Source: Panaeolus papilionaceus
Taxonomy: Eukaryota; Basidiomycota; Agaricomycetes; Agaricales
Assembly (NCBI GenBank): GCA_015501605.1
Contig: JADNRZ010000032.1
Location: 124,001-188,000, forward strand
Length of the DNA: 64,000 nt
Reading direction: 5' to 3'
This document shows positions 47,997-59,868 of this stretch, piece by piece (the stretch's first letter is position 1; every line of letters begins with the position of its first letter). A program made the translations under genes and the position numbers. The notes under the pieces are model-generated. The model was not told the DNA's origin. It ran no database searches and saw nothing but the letters and a program-made list of their open reading frames with translations.

Positions 47997-48507
47997 AATA
48001 GTTGGGGTTATTTTGGAGTATAGGTAGCTCGAGAGTGTGTTTATTCAATTACGACCAGCGGTTTTAGGATGCTCACAGTGCGACGACCTGCGCCGCAAAA
48101 TCTAGTGAGGGAAGGGATCGAGAAAGATCACTTATGATTTATACTCCAGCACGTCTAAGTACTTTTTGCTACAATGCTCAGTAAGTACGGACGGTAGGGA
48201 TCCGGATATACATACTGCGGTCAGCCTTGATCCACGTTGTAAGTTGTTACCAGAGTGACCATTTTCCAAATTTCTGATCAGTAAGCGGCTTGGCTGATAC
48301 TTGATTGGACAAGTCGGAGCGCCTAGCGCACCCGATGTCCCCGTTATCTCTACGCGCTGCCTATAAAAACTGTATTGGTTCTGTTCTTGCGAGCGGTCTT
48401 TACCACCAGACGCAGGTCGTCAAATCTTCCCCCCTTTTTTATCAGCTCTAACCGCACTGGCTGCGGTCAATTTAGTTTCTTGATTAGTCGCATTTATTTG
48501 GATTCAG
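47997..48507. other. Divergent intergenic region between two secreted-protein genes
   Basis: Holds the upstream regions of members 1 and 2, including the TATA element listed separately. Confidence 0.5.
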
Positions 48508-48510
48508 ATG
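48362..48510 (+). promoter_or_regulatory. Conserved TATA box and leader of secreted-protein member 2
   Basis: TATAAA at 48362-48367 lies 146 bp before the start codon. The following sequence, including CCGCACTGGCTGCGGTCA in the leader, recurs in front of the paralog at 50626 at almost the same distance. Confidence 0.6.
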
Positions 48511-49600
48511 ACCATGATTAGATCACTGCCCACGGTGCTCATTCTTCTGTTCTTTGCGCTATCGCTTGTCAACGGTGAGCGGCACTGCCAAAATTCATAT
48601 TTTATTTGCTCGTTGCTAAGTCTGTTTACTTGTTTTAGGCGTGCACGCACTGAGGTTTGCGTACAGTCGGGAATGGAAGGATAAGTTGTTGTACAACCCC
48701 GATTACTTTTGGACAAACAACTACTTGACATCATTAGAGAAAAAGAGTACGTACGACGCAGCTGTCGTGGAATGCATGGGGCTGACAAACACTTCGTGCT
48801 TCTGACTAAAGTAAATGAACAGATCCAAGACGGGCTGTTTCTGCTCAACAAAGGTCTCGATACTAAACTCAAATCCTCAAAGAGAGACCCTCGCAAAATA
48901 CTCAGAAATTCACTTGGGCCATTTTACGACAGTTTAGAGGTCAAATGCACGCTGTTCCCCAACCTCATAGCCTATCTAGAGGTTCTGGACAGGGGAACGA
49001 TTACGATTGAATCCCTGTTCACTCCCCTAACGGAAAAGGGTCTTTTCATCGAGTTGACACCAGGGTTCGAAAGCCTCAGGCTTTCAGAGGCTTTCTTCTT
49101 GGACAAAAAGCTGCCAGAATGGTTGAAGCTTTACATGATCATGCACGAGGCCTATCGAATGCTGATACCAAGGAAGATGTATACTGAGTGGTACGCTATC
49201 CACAAACATAGTGGTAATCCGGATCGAGGCACCCTTGAGGGACGCCCCTTGCTCACAGGTGATGTGCCGGGCAATGATGAACATGTGATGGATACAAGTA
49301 AGTCTTCCCGTTGTCCTTCAAACTTGACATTTTATACCTGTCCTGCTAACACCACCATTTCGCTTTGACTGGACAGGTTGGACTGCTGATTACACGCTCC
49401 TCATTGATCAGAGCTCCAGTGCCCCTTACTCATATATGTTTCCGGACGTGTTTCCAGTACTGGCGTACTGCTGGGATCATAACGGTGAACTTCCACCCTC
49501 TCAGGCTGTGAAAGCCGTTTTCAAATTGGTTAAATACCCTCGGCCGGCATCTTCCTCTCGAAAATCATCCTCGAAAAAGTACAAAAGAGAGTATGATTGA
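48508..49600 (+). CDS. Secreted protein of a locally expanded family, member 2
   Basis: Four exons (48508-48574, 48639-48746, 48812-49297, 49377-49600) give 294 residues. A signal peptide (LPTVLILLFFALSLVNG) is followed by HALRFAYSREW. Shared blocks are LRNSLGPFYD, LFPNLIAYLEVLDRG, the helix MIMHEAYRMLIPRKMY, and the C-terminal FPVLAYCWDHNGELPP. The tail is basic and Ser-rich (SSSRKSSSKKYKRE). HEAYR superficially recalls a zinc-protease helix, but the HExxH pattern is absent. It is closest to the gene at 50626, 1 kb downstream. Function unknown. Confidence 0.75.
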
Positions 49601-50625
49601 CCAATGAACTAGATATTGCTGTAACAGAGACAAATGTGATTAAGTGGATATCGATTCAACTTGAAGCGAAGACTAAGCGCTATGATTCTATACCAGGGTT
49701 CTATCCTTGCTTCTTGTACATAACTTGAGTATAGAACATGCACGAGATACACCTTTGGCCCTTGTGTATAGTCTGAAAGGCGCCTTATACGAGAGACCTA
49801 CTGTGCCTATCGTGGACCCTCGTCGCCATCCACGTTACGGTACAGTGTTCCAAAAGTTTGCCTACACGTCGGTTGGATAACGTTGCATGTATCCGAACGT
49901 CCCTTGGTCGTGATGTACTGAGCCAGAAGTTAGAACTTGCGAGTGTAGTTGTTGCAAAAACGAGCGGTGGTATTGCGAAAGTATGATAACGATGTTGAGG
50001 ATTGATGAGCGCTAAAATGAGCCCAAAAAAGAAGCCGGTGATCACCGGTTGGCCGAAGAAGGCGAGCGTCTGCAACCTGGCTCAGGTTTCGGCAATGTCA
50101 ATTGTCTATTTTATTCCTAACAGGGACAGACCAACGTGCCGTATTAAAATAACCAGAGGCAATCACACTTTTGCTCCCGCAGTTGCGCTTTGTAGTGCAT
50201 TCCAACTCGGAGTCGAATGTATTTCAATACTGGTCGACAACCTCCAATAAAATGATCCCCCACAGAGGTTGCGCGTCTTATGAGGTTATGGTAATAGTCT
50301 GGAAAGCATCCGGCGGAGCCTTCGTAACCTAAAATGACCCTGAGTAGTGAGCTGTCGCCTCAGCCACAGCGAAATCCGATCATCCACCACCACAATTGGC
50401 TTCCTGCGGTTAGACATTCCGACCATCTCTTGGTCGTGATACTGTGAAAAAGAACTGACAACTTACCAACGTTGCTGCTATAAAGACGAGGTTTGGTTTG
50501 AGAGCGTGGGTTTCCACCCAAGACGCGGGTCGTCTACTGGTACACTTCCCTCCTCTACGCAGCTGTACCCGCACTGGCTGCGGTCACTGGCAATATTGGA
50601 GGGCATAACCTCTTGCTTGAAAACC
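49601..50625. other. Spacer between secreted-protein members 2 and 3
   Basis: Only short ORFs without support, until the conserved promoter of member 3. Confidence 0.5.
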
Positions 50626-50628
50626 ATG
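50479..50628 (+). promoter_or_regulatory. Conserved TATA box and leader of secreted-protein member 3
   Basis: TATAAA at 50479-50484 lies 147 bp before the start codon. The leader repeats CCGCACTGGCTGCGGTCA and other stretches found before the gene at 48508. Confidence 0.6.
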
Positions 50629-51651
50629 CTCAAAATCGTACACAGGGCTCTCATATTCCTCTGCGTTGTATTATTGTTTCTCAGCAGTGAGTCCCATTGT
50701 GGAGATTTGACCTTTTCTTGTTCATTCGTTGACTCATCGCCGTAGGTGTGGATGCGTTCAGATTTAAATATAGTCAAAAGCTGCAAGAAGACCTAGATAA
50801 CAGCCTCCATAGTGTCAAGATGTATTTGGATAAACTGGAAAAAGACAGTACGTCCGCTGTCAGCAAAATCCTAGCTATACTCTGAATCTCTAACGAAACA
50901 TACCTTCACCAACAGTCAACAATTCCATTGTTGACATCCATTTCTTGCTTGATCGTGGTCTCGCCATCCCTTACAACGGAAAAGGCAAAAACTATCACAA
51001 GATACTCCATCGAGCACTGGGACCATATATCGATGATCCAAACATCCAGACTGCTCTTTTTCGAGATCTTAAGGGCGTAATGGATGTTCTGGAAAAAGGG
51101 GAAGTTCTCATCACCGGGATCGAAACAGAGATAACGGTGCCTAACCTTTTCGTGATAATTTCCCCTGACCATCGGTCGGTAAAGGTAACGATGGAGCTCT
51201 TTACACACAAGGGACGGAATGACTACGTGAGGCGCTTTGCTATGATGCGCGAGATTTACCGGGTACTGGTTCCCAGAACTATATGTTCAGAGCAAGTCGC
51301 AATCCTTCCACGACCGGGGAGCTCTAATCATCGCGATGCACGAATTAGATTTCTCATCGAGGGAGGGCCAGGACCGGAAAGAGGCGAGCTATTTGGTTTT
51401 ACTGGTACGGGGGCCTTCTGATCAGTGCACAGAATGATCTCGAAATCTGACTTGCCTGTTCCATAGATGTAACCGAAAATTACGAGTTTATATCCAGCAC
51501 ACGACGGGGAGCCCCTTTTATGTTTAAGATCCCAGACGTCTTTCCAGTACTCGCTTACTGCTGGGACACAAATGCCGTCGATCTTCCATCGATGAATGTC
51601 GTGGACGCACAGCGGTCATCGAAGAAACGGGGAAAGCATTACCGGTTTTGA
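50626..51651 (+). CDS. Secreted protein of a locally expanded family, member 3
   Basis: Four exons (50626-50686, 50746-50847, 50916-51404, 51467-51651) give 278 residues. Signal peptide LIFLCVVLLFLSSVDA, then FRFKYSQKLQ. Shared blocks: ILHRALGPYIDD, LKGVMDVLEKGEV, the helix FAMMREIYRVLVPRTI, and IPDVFPVLAYCWDTN. The tail is basic (RSSKKRGKHYRF). All three introns lie at the same positions and phases as in the gene at 48508. There is no recognisable enzymatic motif; candidate effector or cell-surface protein by its expansion and secretion only. Confidence 0.75.
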
Positions 51652-52078
51652 GAGACCATGTAAATTATTAATATAGCAGGCTCTAGTTATTGGTACCTTT
51701 TTTTTGTAGGACTGGGGAAACAGTGAACCAATTGTCAGGGATTTGTTGAATTTTGTTTAAATTGTCGAGCCTCAGGCCTCAGGTCTCATTACCAGCTCAT
51801 TACAGGCAGCCCTAGCTCGGGCTGCTTTGGTACAACCATAAAAGGCAAGTACTCACGTGATTACCGATGGTCAAGTCAACACCGGGACCGTGAATTCATT
51901 GTCTACAGCGTCGTCTTCTTTGTCTTTCGCCACCACCATTCTTGTTACGCTGCTTCACATATATCTCAATATACATCATAAATTACACTCAAGTTGTACA
52001 GCCCGTTAAAACCGAGCGGGGAGCGTTGAAACCCGTATCAAATTCTCCAGGGTTATTTCTAAACCTTGTTCCATAGAG
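51652..52078. other. Intergenic; presumed TFIIF promoter
   Basis: A run of T at about 51700-51706 and CA-rich leader sequence; no gene. Confidence 0.45.
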
Positions 52079-53419
52079 ATGGACGAAGTAGAAGATGAAA
52101 AGAAACCATTCGATGCTGCTGGAGAGGAAGAGATAGCGCAGCCTGATCCTAATGAAGAGTTGATGCTGGAGCAGGGTAATGGTAGAATTTGGCTGGTGAA
52201 AGTGAGCATCAATGACGAGTTTAATTTACACCCTTGGTTGTCTACGTTTCTAATATTGGTTTGTGTCCAGATTCCAAAATTTCTGCTAGAGAGGTGGACA
52301 GCAGTGACCGCAGAAGACGCGCACTTAGCTACGCTGCGCGTCTATGCCGCATCACCTGATAAGCCCAACTCCAAGCAACGGATCATCTTGTTTTTACCTC
52401 CCGTCCCACCTTCCCCCAACTCTCCTCCCCAGCCGCAAGACCCCAACCGACCAGTATTTGACCCATCGTCATCATACGTTTTACCTCCAGCAGGAAGTGG
52501 CGCCGAGCCAGATGCGTACGAGCTGGAAATGGTCAACGAAAACGTCGAGAACAGCATTGTGGTGGCTGAACGCCCCAAGGATTCGTCATTATCGCAATCT
52601 GCGTCAAGTGCGGCCAATACGACGAATGCGCGAGCGAGGACGACGTTTTTGACGGGGAGGATAAAGCACGAATGTAACTTGAGACCAAGCTTTACAGAGA
52701 GTTATAGACGACAGATGAAGGAGCGGCATCTGAAGTACAACACGCCGAAGAGGATGGTTAAGAGGATGGAGGACGAGGAGGTGGCAGGTGGCAGGGGCAG
52801 CATTAACAGGCTGCAAAGTGGAGTCGCGATTGGGGGCAATGGACCTGGATTCCTCGTGCGTTTTTCTCCATTGTACTGCATTGTTGTCGTGTTTTTGACC
52901 TAATCTCTTGTTTTTGCAGAACGCCAAACCCAAACAGGCCAAGGGTACCTTTGAGCGTATGGCACGTATGCCTCGCAATGCGCTTCTGGACGAGCTGTTC
53001 CGGCTGTTCACAGAAGGACCACGCTGGAGTATCAAGTACCTCAGGGAGAAGACGCAGCAGCCTGAGGTATATTTGAAGGAAGTGTTGAGCGAGGTCGCGT
53101 TTTTGCATAAAAGTGGAGAACATAATGGTTTGTGGGAGTTGAAGGAGGTGTTCAGGGAAGGAAATGTGAGTCTTCTCCTTCATTTACTATTCTGGTTCCC
53201 CTTTGTGCGTTGACGTTGGTCGTGTCACATTTGTTCCGGCTTTTCCTCTTAAATTTCATTCTTGGTGTACCCTGCTGACGTCCTTGAAATAATTAGATGA
53301 AAGCAGAAAACGTTCCTGGACCAAGTGGCGATATTAAGATGGACGAAGACGATGATGACGATGATGATGATGACGACGACGACGAGGATGAAGACGAGGA
53401 TATGGAGGAGGTTTCATAG
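52079..53419 (+). CDS. TFG2: Transcription initiation factor IIF subunit beta (RAP30/Tfg2)
   Basis: Four exons (52079-52201, 52271-52855, 52920-53165, 53297-53419) give 358 residues, normal for fungal Tfg2. WLVKIPKFLLERW spans the first intron and is the TFIIF-beta N-terminal dimerisation signature. The central part carries RTTFLTGRIKHECNLRP. The third exon encodes the winged-helix DNA-binding domain (RMARMPRNALLDELFRLF, WSIKYLREKTQQPEVYLKE, GLWELKEVF). The last exon ends in a run of Asp and Glu. The protein works in the nucleus with the alpha subunit to bring RNA polymerase II to promoters. Single copy here. Confidence 0.96.
53341..53413 (+). repeat. GAN-codon repeat encoding the acidic tail of TFIIF beta
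   Basis: A tract of GAT, GAC and GAG codons runs almost uninterrupted and encodes about 20 Asp/Glu residues at the very C-terminus. The opposite strand reads as poly-Ser by chance. Confidence 0.85.
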
Positions 53420-54433
53420 ATGCTCTTTCTCCCTCTTTCCGCTTGTTGATCCCCCTGCTCTCCCCCTAAACGCACCCTTGTATCATACACACCCTCACAC
53501 TCATTCATTCTGCCTGGTCTTGGACATTGTATATTATTTTTTCATTTTAAAATTGACACCATCGTATAGATCTACGTACACCTGCGGGTTGGCATGTTGG
53601 TTTCTTCAGTTGGGAGCCATGACTGGCAGGACTGGTCTTGGGTCATGCCTCTATGTGTGGAGATGGATTGGGTGCTGGTGCGCAGTCGTGTTCTACATCT
53701 TCAAGATAAGCGGTCTGACTGGACTTTATATACCTCCTGTTGTTCTTGATAAGTACTGCCAGGATTTCCTTTCACATTGAGGTTGGTCTTGACGCCTTCA
53801 TTCCACGTTTCGTGTTTGATGAGTGATTGACTTGTTCACCGACGGCAACGGTTGATGATCAATTTCCTTGCAACCTTGGGAGTTGCAATGTTAGATTGGT
53901 GGTGAACTGATGATGAAACGCATCGGTAGTCTAACCCCGCGTGTTGAAACTTAAAAGGTGTTGAGCGTAATTAATGCTTTGGCTGGATATTTAGATGAGA
54001 TTGAAGCGCTTTGAGGTGCAGTTAGTCGACATTGGTGTTATATACACCGTTCCACGCGCCCAATACACCATTATATGAGTCGCTGGCACTAGGACGACGA
54101 ACATTTGTCAAGACATCCCGCAGCAGGAGGAGCGTCCCATACAACATCGTTCCTGACGCTGCGCTCAAGCTCCATGGGGTACGTATGTAATCTCAAGTCA
54201 TTGACACCGATGTTTTCATACCTGTGGTCAAGTTTTCCCACTTCACCAGTTTTTCTCTCTTCTCTCTTCTCATTGGGCTCCAGAGCCAGCGCTGGTCGTT
54301 GTCTCGCTTCTCTTCTGAATCTCCAACGAGCTCGAGGTCAGGTCCCTGGTGGACTTGCTCAAATAAATCCAGCTACATAATTACAAAACCAGAAATAAAA
54401 TAAAATCAAGGACTGACGACGCTCACCAGAAAG
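53420..54433. other. Intergenic region
   Basis: Holds the 3' untranslated region of the TFIIF gene; short ORFs at 53500-53780 and 54105-54380 have no support. Confidence 0.45.
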
Positions 54434-56728
54434 ATGAACACGACAACAGAAATAGGGACGATGATGAAGACAGGGGAGGGGATGGCGGTAATGACTATGA
54501 CCAACGAGGAGTTCATCAACTTGTTCAAGAAGAACGTTATTCCTTTATATGTTGTCTGTGAGTCCATCCTCCCCCATTCAAATCTTATCTCTAGTTCTCT
54601 CGGCTAGCTTATAAGACATTTTCGGGCTAGTCGGTTGCTGGGCTGGGTTGGGCTCCGCATTGGGGTGTCGAGCTGCGACCTCGACTCCCTGTCTACGCAC
54701 CCTCGGCTTGAGTTTTGACTTTTAGCATTTAGCCTTGTATTGATCTTTTTCTTGGTTTATTTTAGTACCGTGCCTTGTGTGGGTCCTGCATGATTACTGT
54801 GAGTTATTGTCGCTCCTAGCCTAGTCCAGTTCGTCCTGTTACTTGGAGCTAACGATTTTTGGACCATGAAGTTGTGACGCTTGAGGACGAGGTATGTGAA
54901 CAATGACTTCGCCAACCATGAAGGGCGTGAACTAATTCCCCCTGTTTGTGCATAGGTCAACTATGTCTGGGTACGCTGTTATATTACCTGCATCCCTTGA
55001 AGACTGAACTGACTAGGACGTTTGTGAGTAGAAAAAAAAGTTAAATCTAGGAAGGGGATTGTATCTCTGGGTACGCTGTCGTCGTCGCATCCTCACCAAT
55101 ATCGCTATTTTCTCACTTTACTCGTCTCGCAACGTTGTGGGGAATCCTATACATAGATCCGATACTATACCATCCTACTCCTCATATTTGACGCTGTGCA
55201 AATCCACTCTTTCGCTATACCAGGAGTGGCGACCAAGAGCGTGTACGTGCCCATCCCCAGTTGTCTTTCTAACGACGAGCTGATAATGTGTCAACCCTAG
55301 CTGTCTAGCAATGGACCCTACCATCCGCGTCGTTGGCGCCGTGAGCCTCTGGACTATTCAGATCATCATGCAGCTGCGGATATACGCCTTATTTAATAGG
55401 TCAAGAAAGGTGCTCAATTCCCTGCTTATAATCATGCGCTGAATGAGCTAAACATCCACCCCTGTAGCTCGCCTTGTTCAACGCCTTTTTCTTCTTCCTT
55501 TCCATCCTCGGGTTTCTCATCATCCTCATCGTCAACGCCATTCGCAGACCTGCATTGATTGCTAAAGCGGTTGGGTTGCCACTCCCTGGATGTCCAGTTG
55601 TGAATGGGCTGGTACAATGGGCGCAGTGGATCCCAGGTACATCTTCTACTCCCTCTACCATTGGAGATGATAATACCAGTCCACCATACTGACATGAAAT
55701 ATGCCCATGCAGCGACGGTGTTTGAGCTTATAATGTTCACACAAGCCCTGTATAAATCATTCACATCGCTCTCTGCCCGGATAAAGTTGAAGCAACGCGT
55801 CAGTTTGGAAGAAGTCATGTTGGGTGATCATATTCTCTATTTTCTTGGGTAAGTTTTACTCCGCAGTCCCCTCTTCAGTCATACATAAACAACGCATATA
55901 CGCGTTCATCTTTGCCGTCGCTGACTGTTTTGTATCACAGGATCTCTGTTTTGCTCGTATTCAATAACATGATGGTCATCACTGTACGTGTTTGCAAGTT
56001 TTCAATTGCTGGATATCGCTCATCTCATCCATCTAGGGCGTCACGAGAATACCCTGGTTCGGACTCGCGTATGACTATTTTATGCATTTGTTCTATACAC
56101 AACTTCATAACTGATTTCCACTTTTCCCTTTTCTCTGACCAGCCCTTTCCACGCCTCGATGGGAATAATGACATGTCGCATGTTATTACACCTATTCAAG
56201 TTCACGAGCAACAATTTAGAAGGCGGGCTCAAGAGCTGTGGTGGCATTCGAACTGACGTGTGGAGAGGTCTGGAATTGGACGTCGACGATTTGAGCGACG
56301 CCCGCGATACTGCAGATCGATACACAGGAGGCGATGGGGTGGATGCGTGGAGGAATCTGGACATGGAAGATATGTGGCGGAATGTAGAGGGAGGTGAGGG
56401 AGGGATGAGAGAGGTCGGGGGTGGCGTGATGAGTGGTAAGGGGAAAGGGAAAATGCGAGATTCTTATGGGAGCGCTAGTGAATGCGTATTCGATGCTTCT
56501 GGTGGCATGGACTCAAGGAGGACGAGCTCTATGGTGACGCTGACGGCGTCGCATTCGAGGACAGGCTCGAATTCTTCTGGTTTATCGTCTCAGTTGCATA
56601 ATGTGTGGGAGGTAGAGGAAGGTGCCCCTGAGGGGAGGAGAGGGAGTGATGGGACGTTGGTCGAGGTTGTGATGGCCTCTCTGGAGGATTTGAAGGTTTC
56701 AAAGGGTTCAAATTCATTGGAAGGGTAA
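54434..56728 (+). CDS. DUF6533-type multi-pass membrane protein, copy 1
   Basis: Many short exons join in frame. The N-terminal exon ends NLFKKNVIPLYVV, followed by PCLVWVLHDY, VTLEDEVNYVW, GLYLWIRYYTILLLIFDAVQIH, MDPTIRVVGAVSLWTIQIIMQLRIYALF, AFFFFLSILGFLIILIVNAI, FELIMFTQALYKSF, ILYFLGISVLLVFNNMMVIT and FHASMGIMTCRMLLHLFKF. LHDYxxxLEDEVxYVW is the DUF6533 signature, found at the N-terminus of Agaricomycete seven-helix proteins of unknown function. The last exon adds a long hydrophilic tail of about 150 residues rich in Gly, Ser and Asp. It is duplicated at 57924. Confidence 0.82.
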
Positions 56729-57923
56729 AATGATGTGTGGGTGGTATTGACCAGTCACAACACGACATACCTGGACGAAATCCGACCTCTTTCACCAACT
56801 TGACAACCCAAAGCATACAGAGCTCAAATCACCCTGGCATTGGGAGATCATCTACCCATTTGCTAATCATTACTTCATGTTGGCTCCAGGTTGTCCTTGG
56901 ATGATTAATCATCTCGTGCGAGTTGTGTTGACTTATTCGCTCGAGCGTGATACATGCACAGCGCCAGAAGGTCCACCGCCCTCGTTTTGGGGCTATTATG
57001 GTATTTTCTGATACCCCCTAGTCCCTGAAACTTCCAGCTTTTCTGCTTCAGATGGATAAGGCTGTCCCCGTGTTACATGGGGTTATGGACTCTTTATGGT
57101 CGATAAATAGGAGACTTTCCCATTACTTAGAACTATTTTTCCCTTCCGATAATTTCATGCATTGACTGTCCACATGGCTTGCCCATGGAGAATCATTTTT
57201 CCTTGAATTTTCGTGATCGCTGCACACGCGTGCATCAAGAAAATATTTTGTATTCGAAGTTCGACCTCAAAAATAAGGTGCATCGCCGCAAATCCTGATC
57301 GGGTCAATCTAAAAATAGACTGGCACGAGCGGGTCTTAGCTCTTCTCTATCCATCACTCTCCAGCGATTGTAAGAATAGTGTGGCATCTGCGAACTATCA
57401 CACCTCATAGATTTAGAAAACGCGAAGTAGGTCCATATCTGAGCTTTACGGAACCCGTCCTAGCTGTGTTTCCAGGGCTGGCAGTGTGAATGAACATAAA
57501 TTGAAGAAGGAAAAGATACACGATTCATGGGGGGTCTTTCAACGAACTTGAGAGTGACGCCATCAATTCGGAAATCATCTGAGACTGGGCTGTGTCCCTC
57601 CGCAGAGCGTCCTTGGATTATGATGGTTTTATGTGCAGTTTGACTTTCCACATACAGAAAATGTCGTAATGTCACAACATCCTTGTACCCAGATATGTAA
57701 TAAAATAGACATGGACTCGAAGGCATCATATAATGGGCGCTATTGATGGCAATAATTTTGGATTCTCCATTTTCTTGTACCAAGCCTAAGCTACTCACTG
57801 CTTTAAAAGCGGCCCAGCAGATAACGACTCAGAAGAGAATTCACCCCTTATTTTCGTGTCTGAGTTCCAAGACAGGAACTTTAACTCTGAACCACGCATA
57901 CCACTCTGCAAGGCGGCAGCAAT
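56729..57923. other. Spacer between the two DUF6533 genes
   Basis: Short ORFs on both strands (for example 57460-57798 minus) lack motifs. No gene is called. Confidence 0.45.
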
Positions 57924-59664
57924 AATGAGTACAATTACTGACCAGCAGTTCATCACCCTTTTCAAAAAGAATCTCATTCCGCTGTATGTCGTCTGTGAGT
58001 AGTACGATATTGTCTTACTTCATCGCTGCTTTGGAGGTATCTGGTAAGAATATACAGCTAATCATCGTAATACCTAGTACCGTGCCTCGTATGGGTCTTG
58101 CACGACTATTGTAAGTCCGTTATCTTACTAGTCATAGTGGATCATCGGGCTGACGATATGAATCCTGAAGTTATCAAGCTTGAAGAGGAGGTAAGTATTT
58201 AATACTAACTTCAAAGTAGAGCAACCAACGAACTGAACTGTCATCAGGTCAAATATGTCTGGGTATGTTCCACCATTCACTTCTGCACTTGTTGTAAATT
58301 TTGACCCGGAAATTAGGGCAAGCAATTGAATCTAGGCAAGGGACTGTATCTATGGGTATGTTTTCTTATTAGTGTTGGTGTACCCGTTCTCATTTTCATT
58401 ATATGCCCGGTAATCGTATAAGATACGGTATTACACAATTCTGCTCCTCTTATTTGACGCTGTTCAAATCCATTCATTTGCCATACCTGGAGTGGCTACG
58501 AAAAGTGTGTACGTGACTAGAGGCTGCCACGCCTCTCATTCTTCACCGTAATTATCGCCAGAATCTAAACTATATTCCAGCTGTTTAGCGATGGACCCGA
58601 CAATCCGTGTTGTCGGTGCCGTAAGCCTGTGGAGCATCGAAATAATTATGCAACTACGAATATACGCTTTATATAATAGATCCAAGAAGGTACGTCCAAG
58701 TTATTCTGGATTTAGTTCAGGTTTTATCTGAAGGAGACTTAAATGCCCACGCGACCGTACAGATTGCCATATTCAATGCCCTTTGCTTCCTCCTCTCCAT
58801 CGCCGCATTCATGATCATCCTCATAATTAACGCAATTCGTAGACCAGCATTGATTGCTAAAGCGATTGGTTTACCGCTCCCTGGTTGTCCTGTCGTAAAC
58901 GGACTGGTTCAGTGGGCTCAATGGATTCCTGGTATGTCTCGGATTGATTACGCTATAAGCCACCAAAGTCAAATACATATCTGAATCCATTTCGTCCTCT
59001 AGCCACAGTTTTTGAGCTTATCATGTTCACTGAAGCACTATATAAATCGCTCACATCGCTCTCGAAGCGCTTAAAGCTGAAGCAACGTGTCAGCCTTGAG
59101 GAGGTGTTATTAGGGGACCACATTTTGTACTTCTTTGGGTGCGTGTTGTCACATTGGTCATCAATATTCAAGGACCCTTATATCCCCCCTCCTCCTTCAA
59201 AAAAGGATCTTTATCCTGCTTATATTTAACAATATGATGGTGATTACAGTATGTAGGATGTACTGTTCGAATTACTAGCAGTATGACGAATTGCTTTTAG
59301 GGTGTAACACGGATTCCCTGGTTTGGACTTGCGTATGTCTTTTTCAACTTCGCTTGTCTCAGTTATTCGTCACTTTTTCTCATCATTTTTTATCAGCCCT
59401 TTCCATGCCTCGATGGGAATAATGACTTGTCGAATGCTGTTAAACTTGTTGAAGTTTACGAGCGACAATCTGCAAGGAGGTTTAAAGAGTTGTGGTGGTA
59501 TTCGAACGGATGTATGGCAGGGCGTAGGGGATCAGTTAGGAGATGAGAAGAATGGCTCTGCGCTACACGCTGGGGGTGTCAACAACGAAAGAAAACCACC
59601 GGGACTTAGAGAAGCTCTTCAAAAGCATGCGTATTACCATAATATTGGTGAATGTCTGAACTAG
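57924..59664 (+). CDS. DUF6533-type multi-pass membrane protein, copy 2
   Basis: Same exon plan as the gene at 54434: MSTITDQQFITLFKKN, PCLVWVLHDYLIKLEEEVKYVW, GKGLYLWIRYYTILLLLFDA, MDPTIRVVGAVSLWSIEIIMQLRIYALY, IINAIRRPALIAKAIGLPLP, FELIMFTEALYKSL and FHASMGIMTCRMLLNLLKF. The core is very similar to copy 1, while the cytosolic-type tail is much shorter (about 70 residues after the last helix) and different in sequence. It should be an integral membrane protein with about seven helices; function unknown. Confidence 0.82.
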
Positions 59665-59868
59665 ATCTGAACTTACTAGACCCATGCAGACAAGGTTTTG
59701 CTCTGATAACATCTCAACAATGACTAGTACTCGTGGACAGACTTCGAATGCTAGCGAGGAATAGGAAATTATTCTGCTGCGCTTAGGGAATGTGGTCATG
59801 AGAACAACGAAGTAATACATAAGCCTATGTAGATGTGCACGAATCTATTCTGCTTTTCGGGACTAGAC

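Noticed and set aside
49135..49170. MHEAYR helix as a zinc-metalloprotease site in the secreted family
   Set aside because: The HExxH pattern is absent and the His is not conserved in the paralog (MREIYR) or in the gene at 47037 (LREIFI).
49785..50075. Hydrophobic minus-strand ORF with possible membrane segments
   Set aside because: No homologous motif, no splice context, and it lies in the spacer between two paralogs without a counterpart elsewhere.
53293..53508. Poly-serine ORF on the minus strand
   Set aside because: It is the complement of the GAN-codon acidic tail of TFIIF beta.
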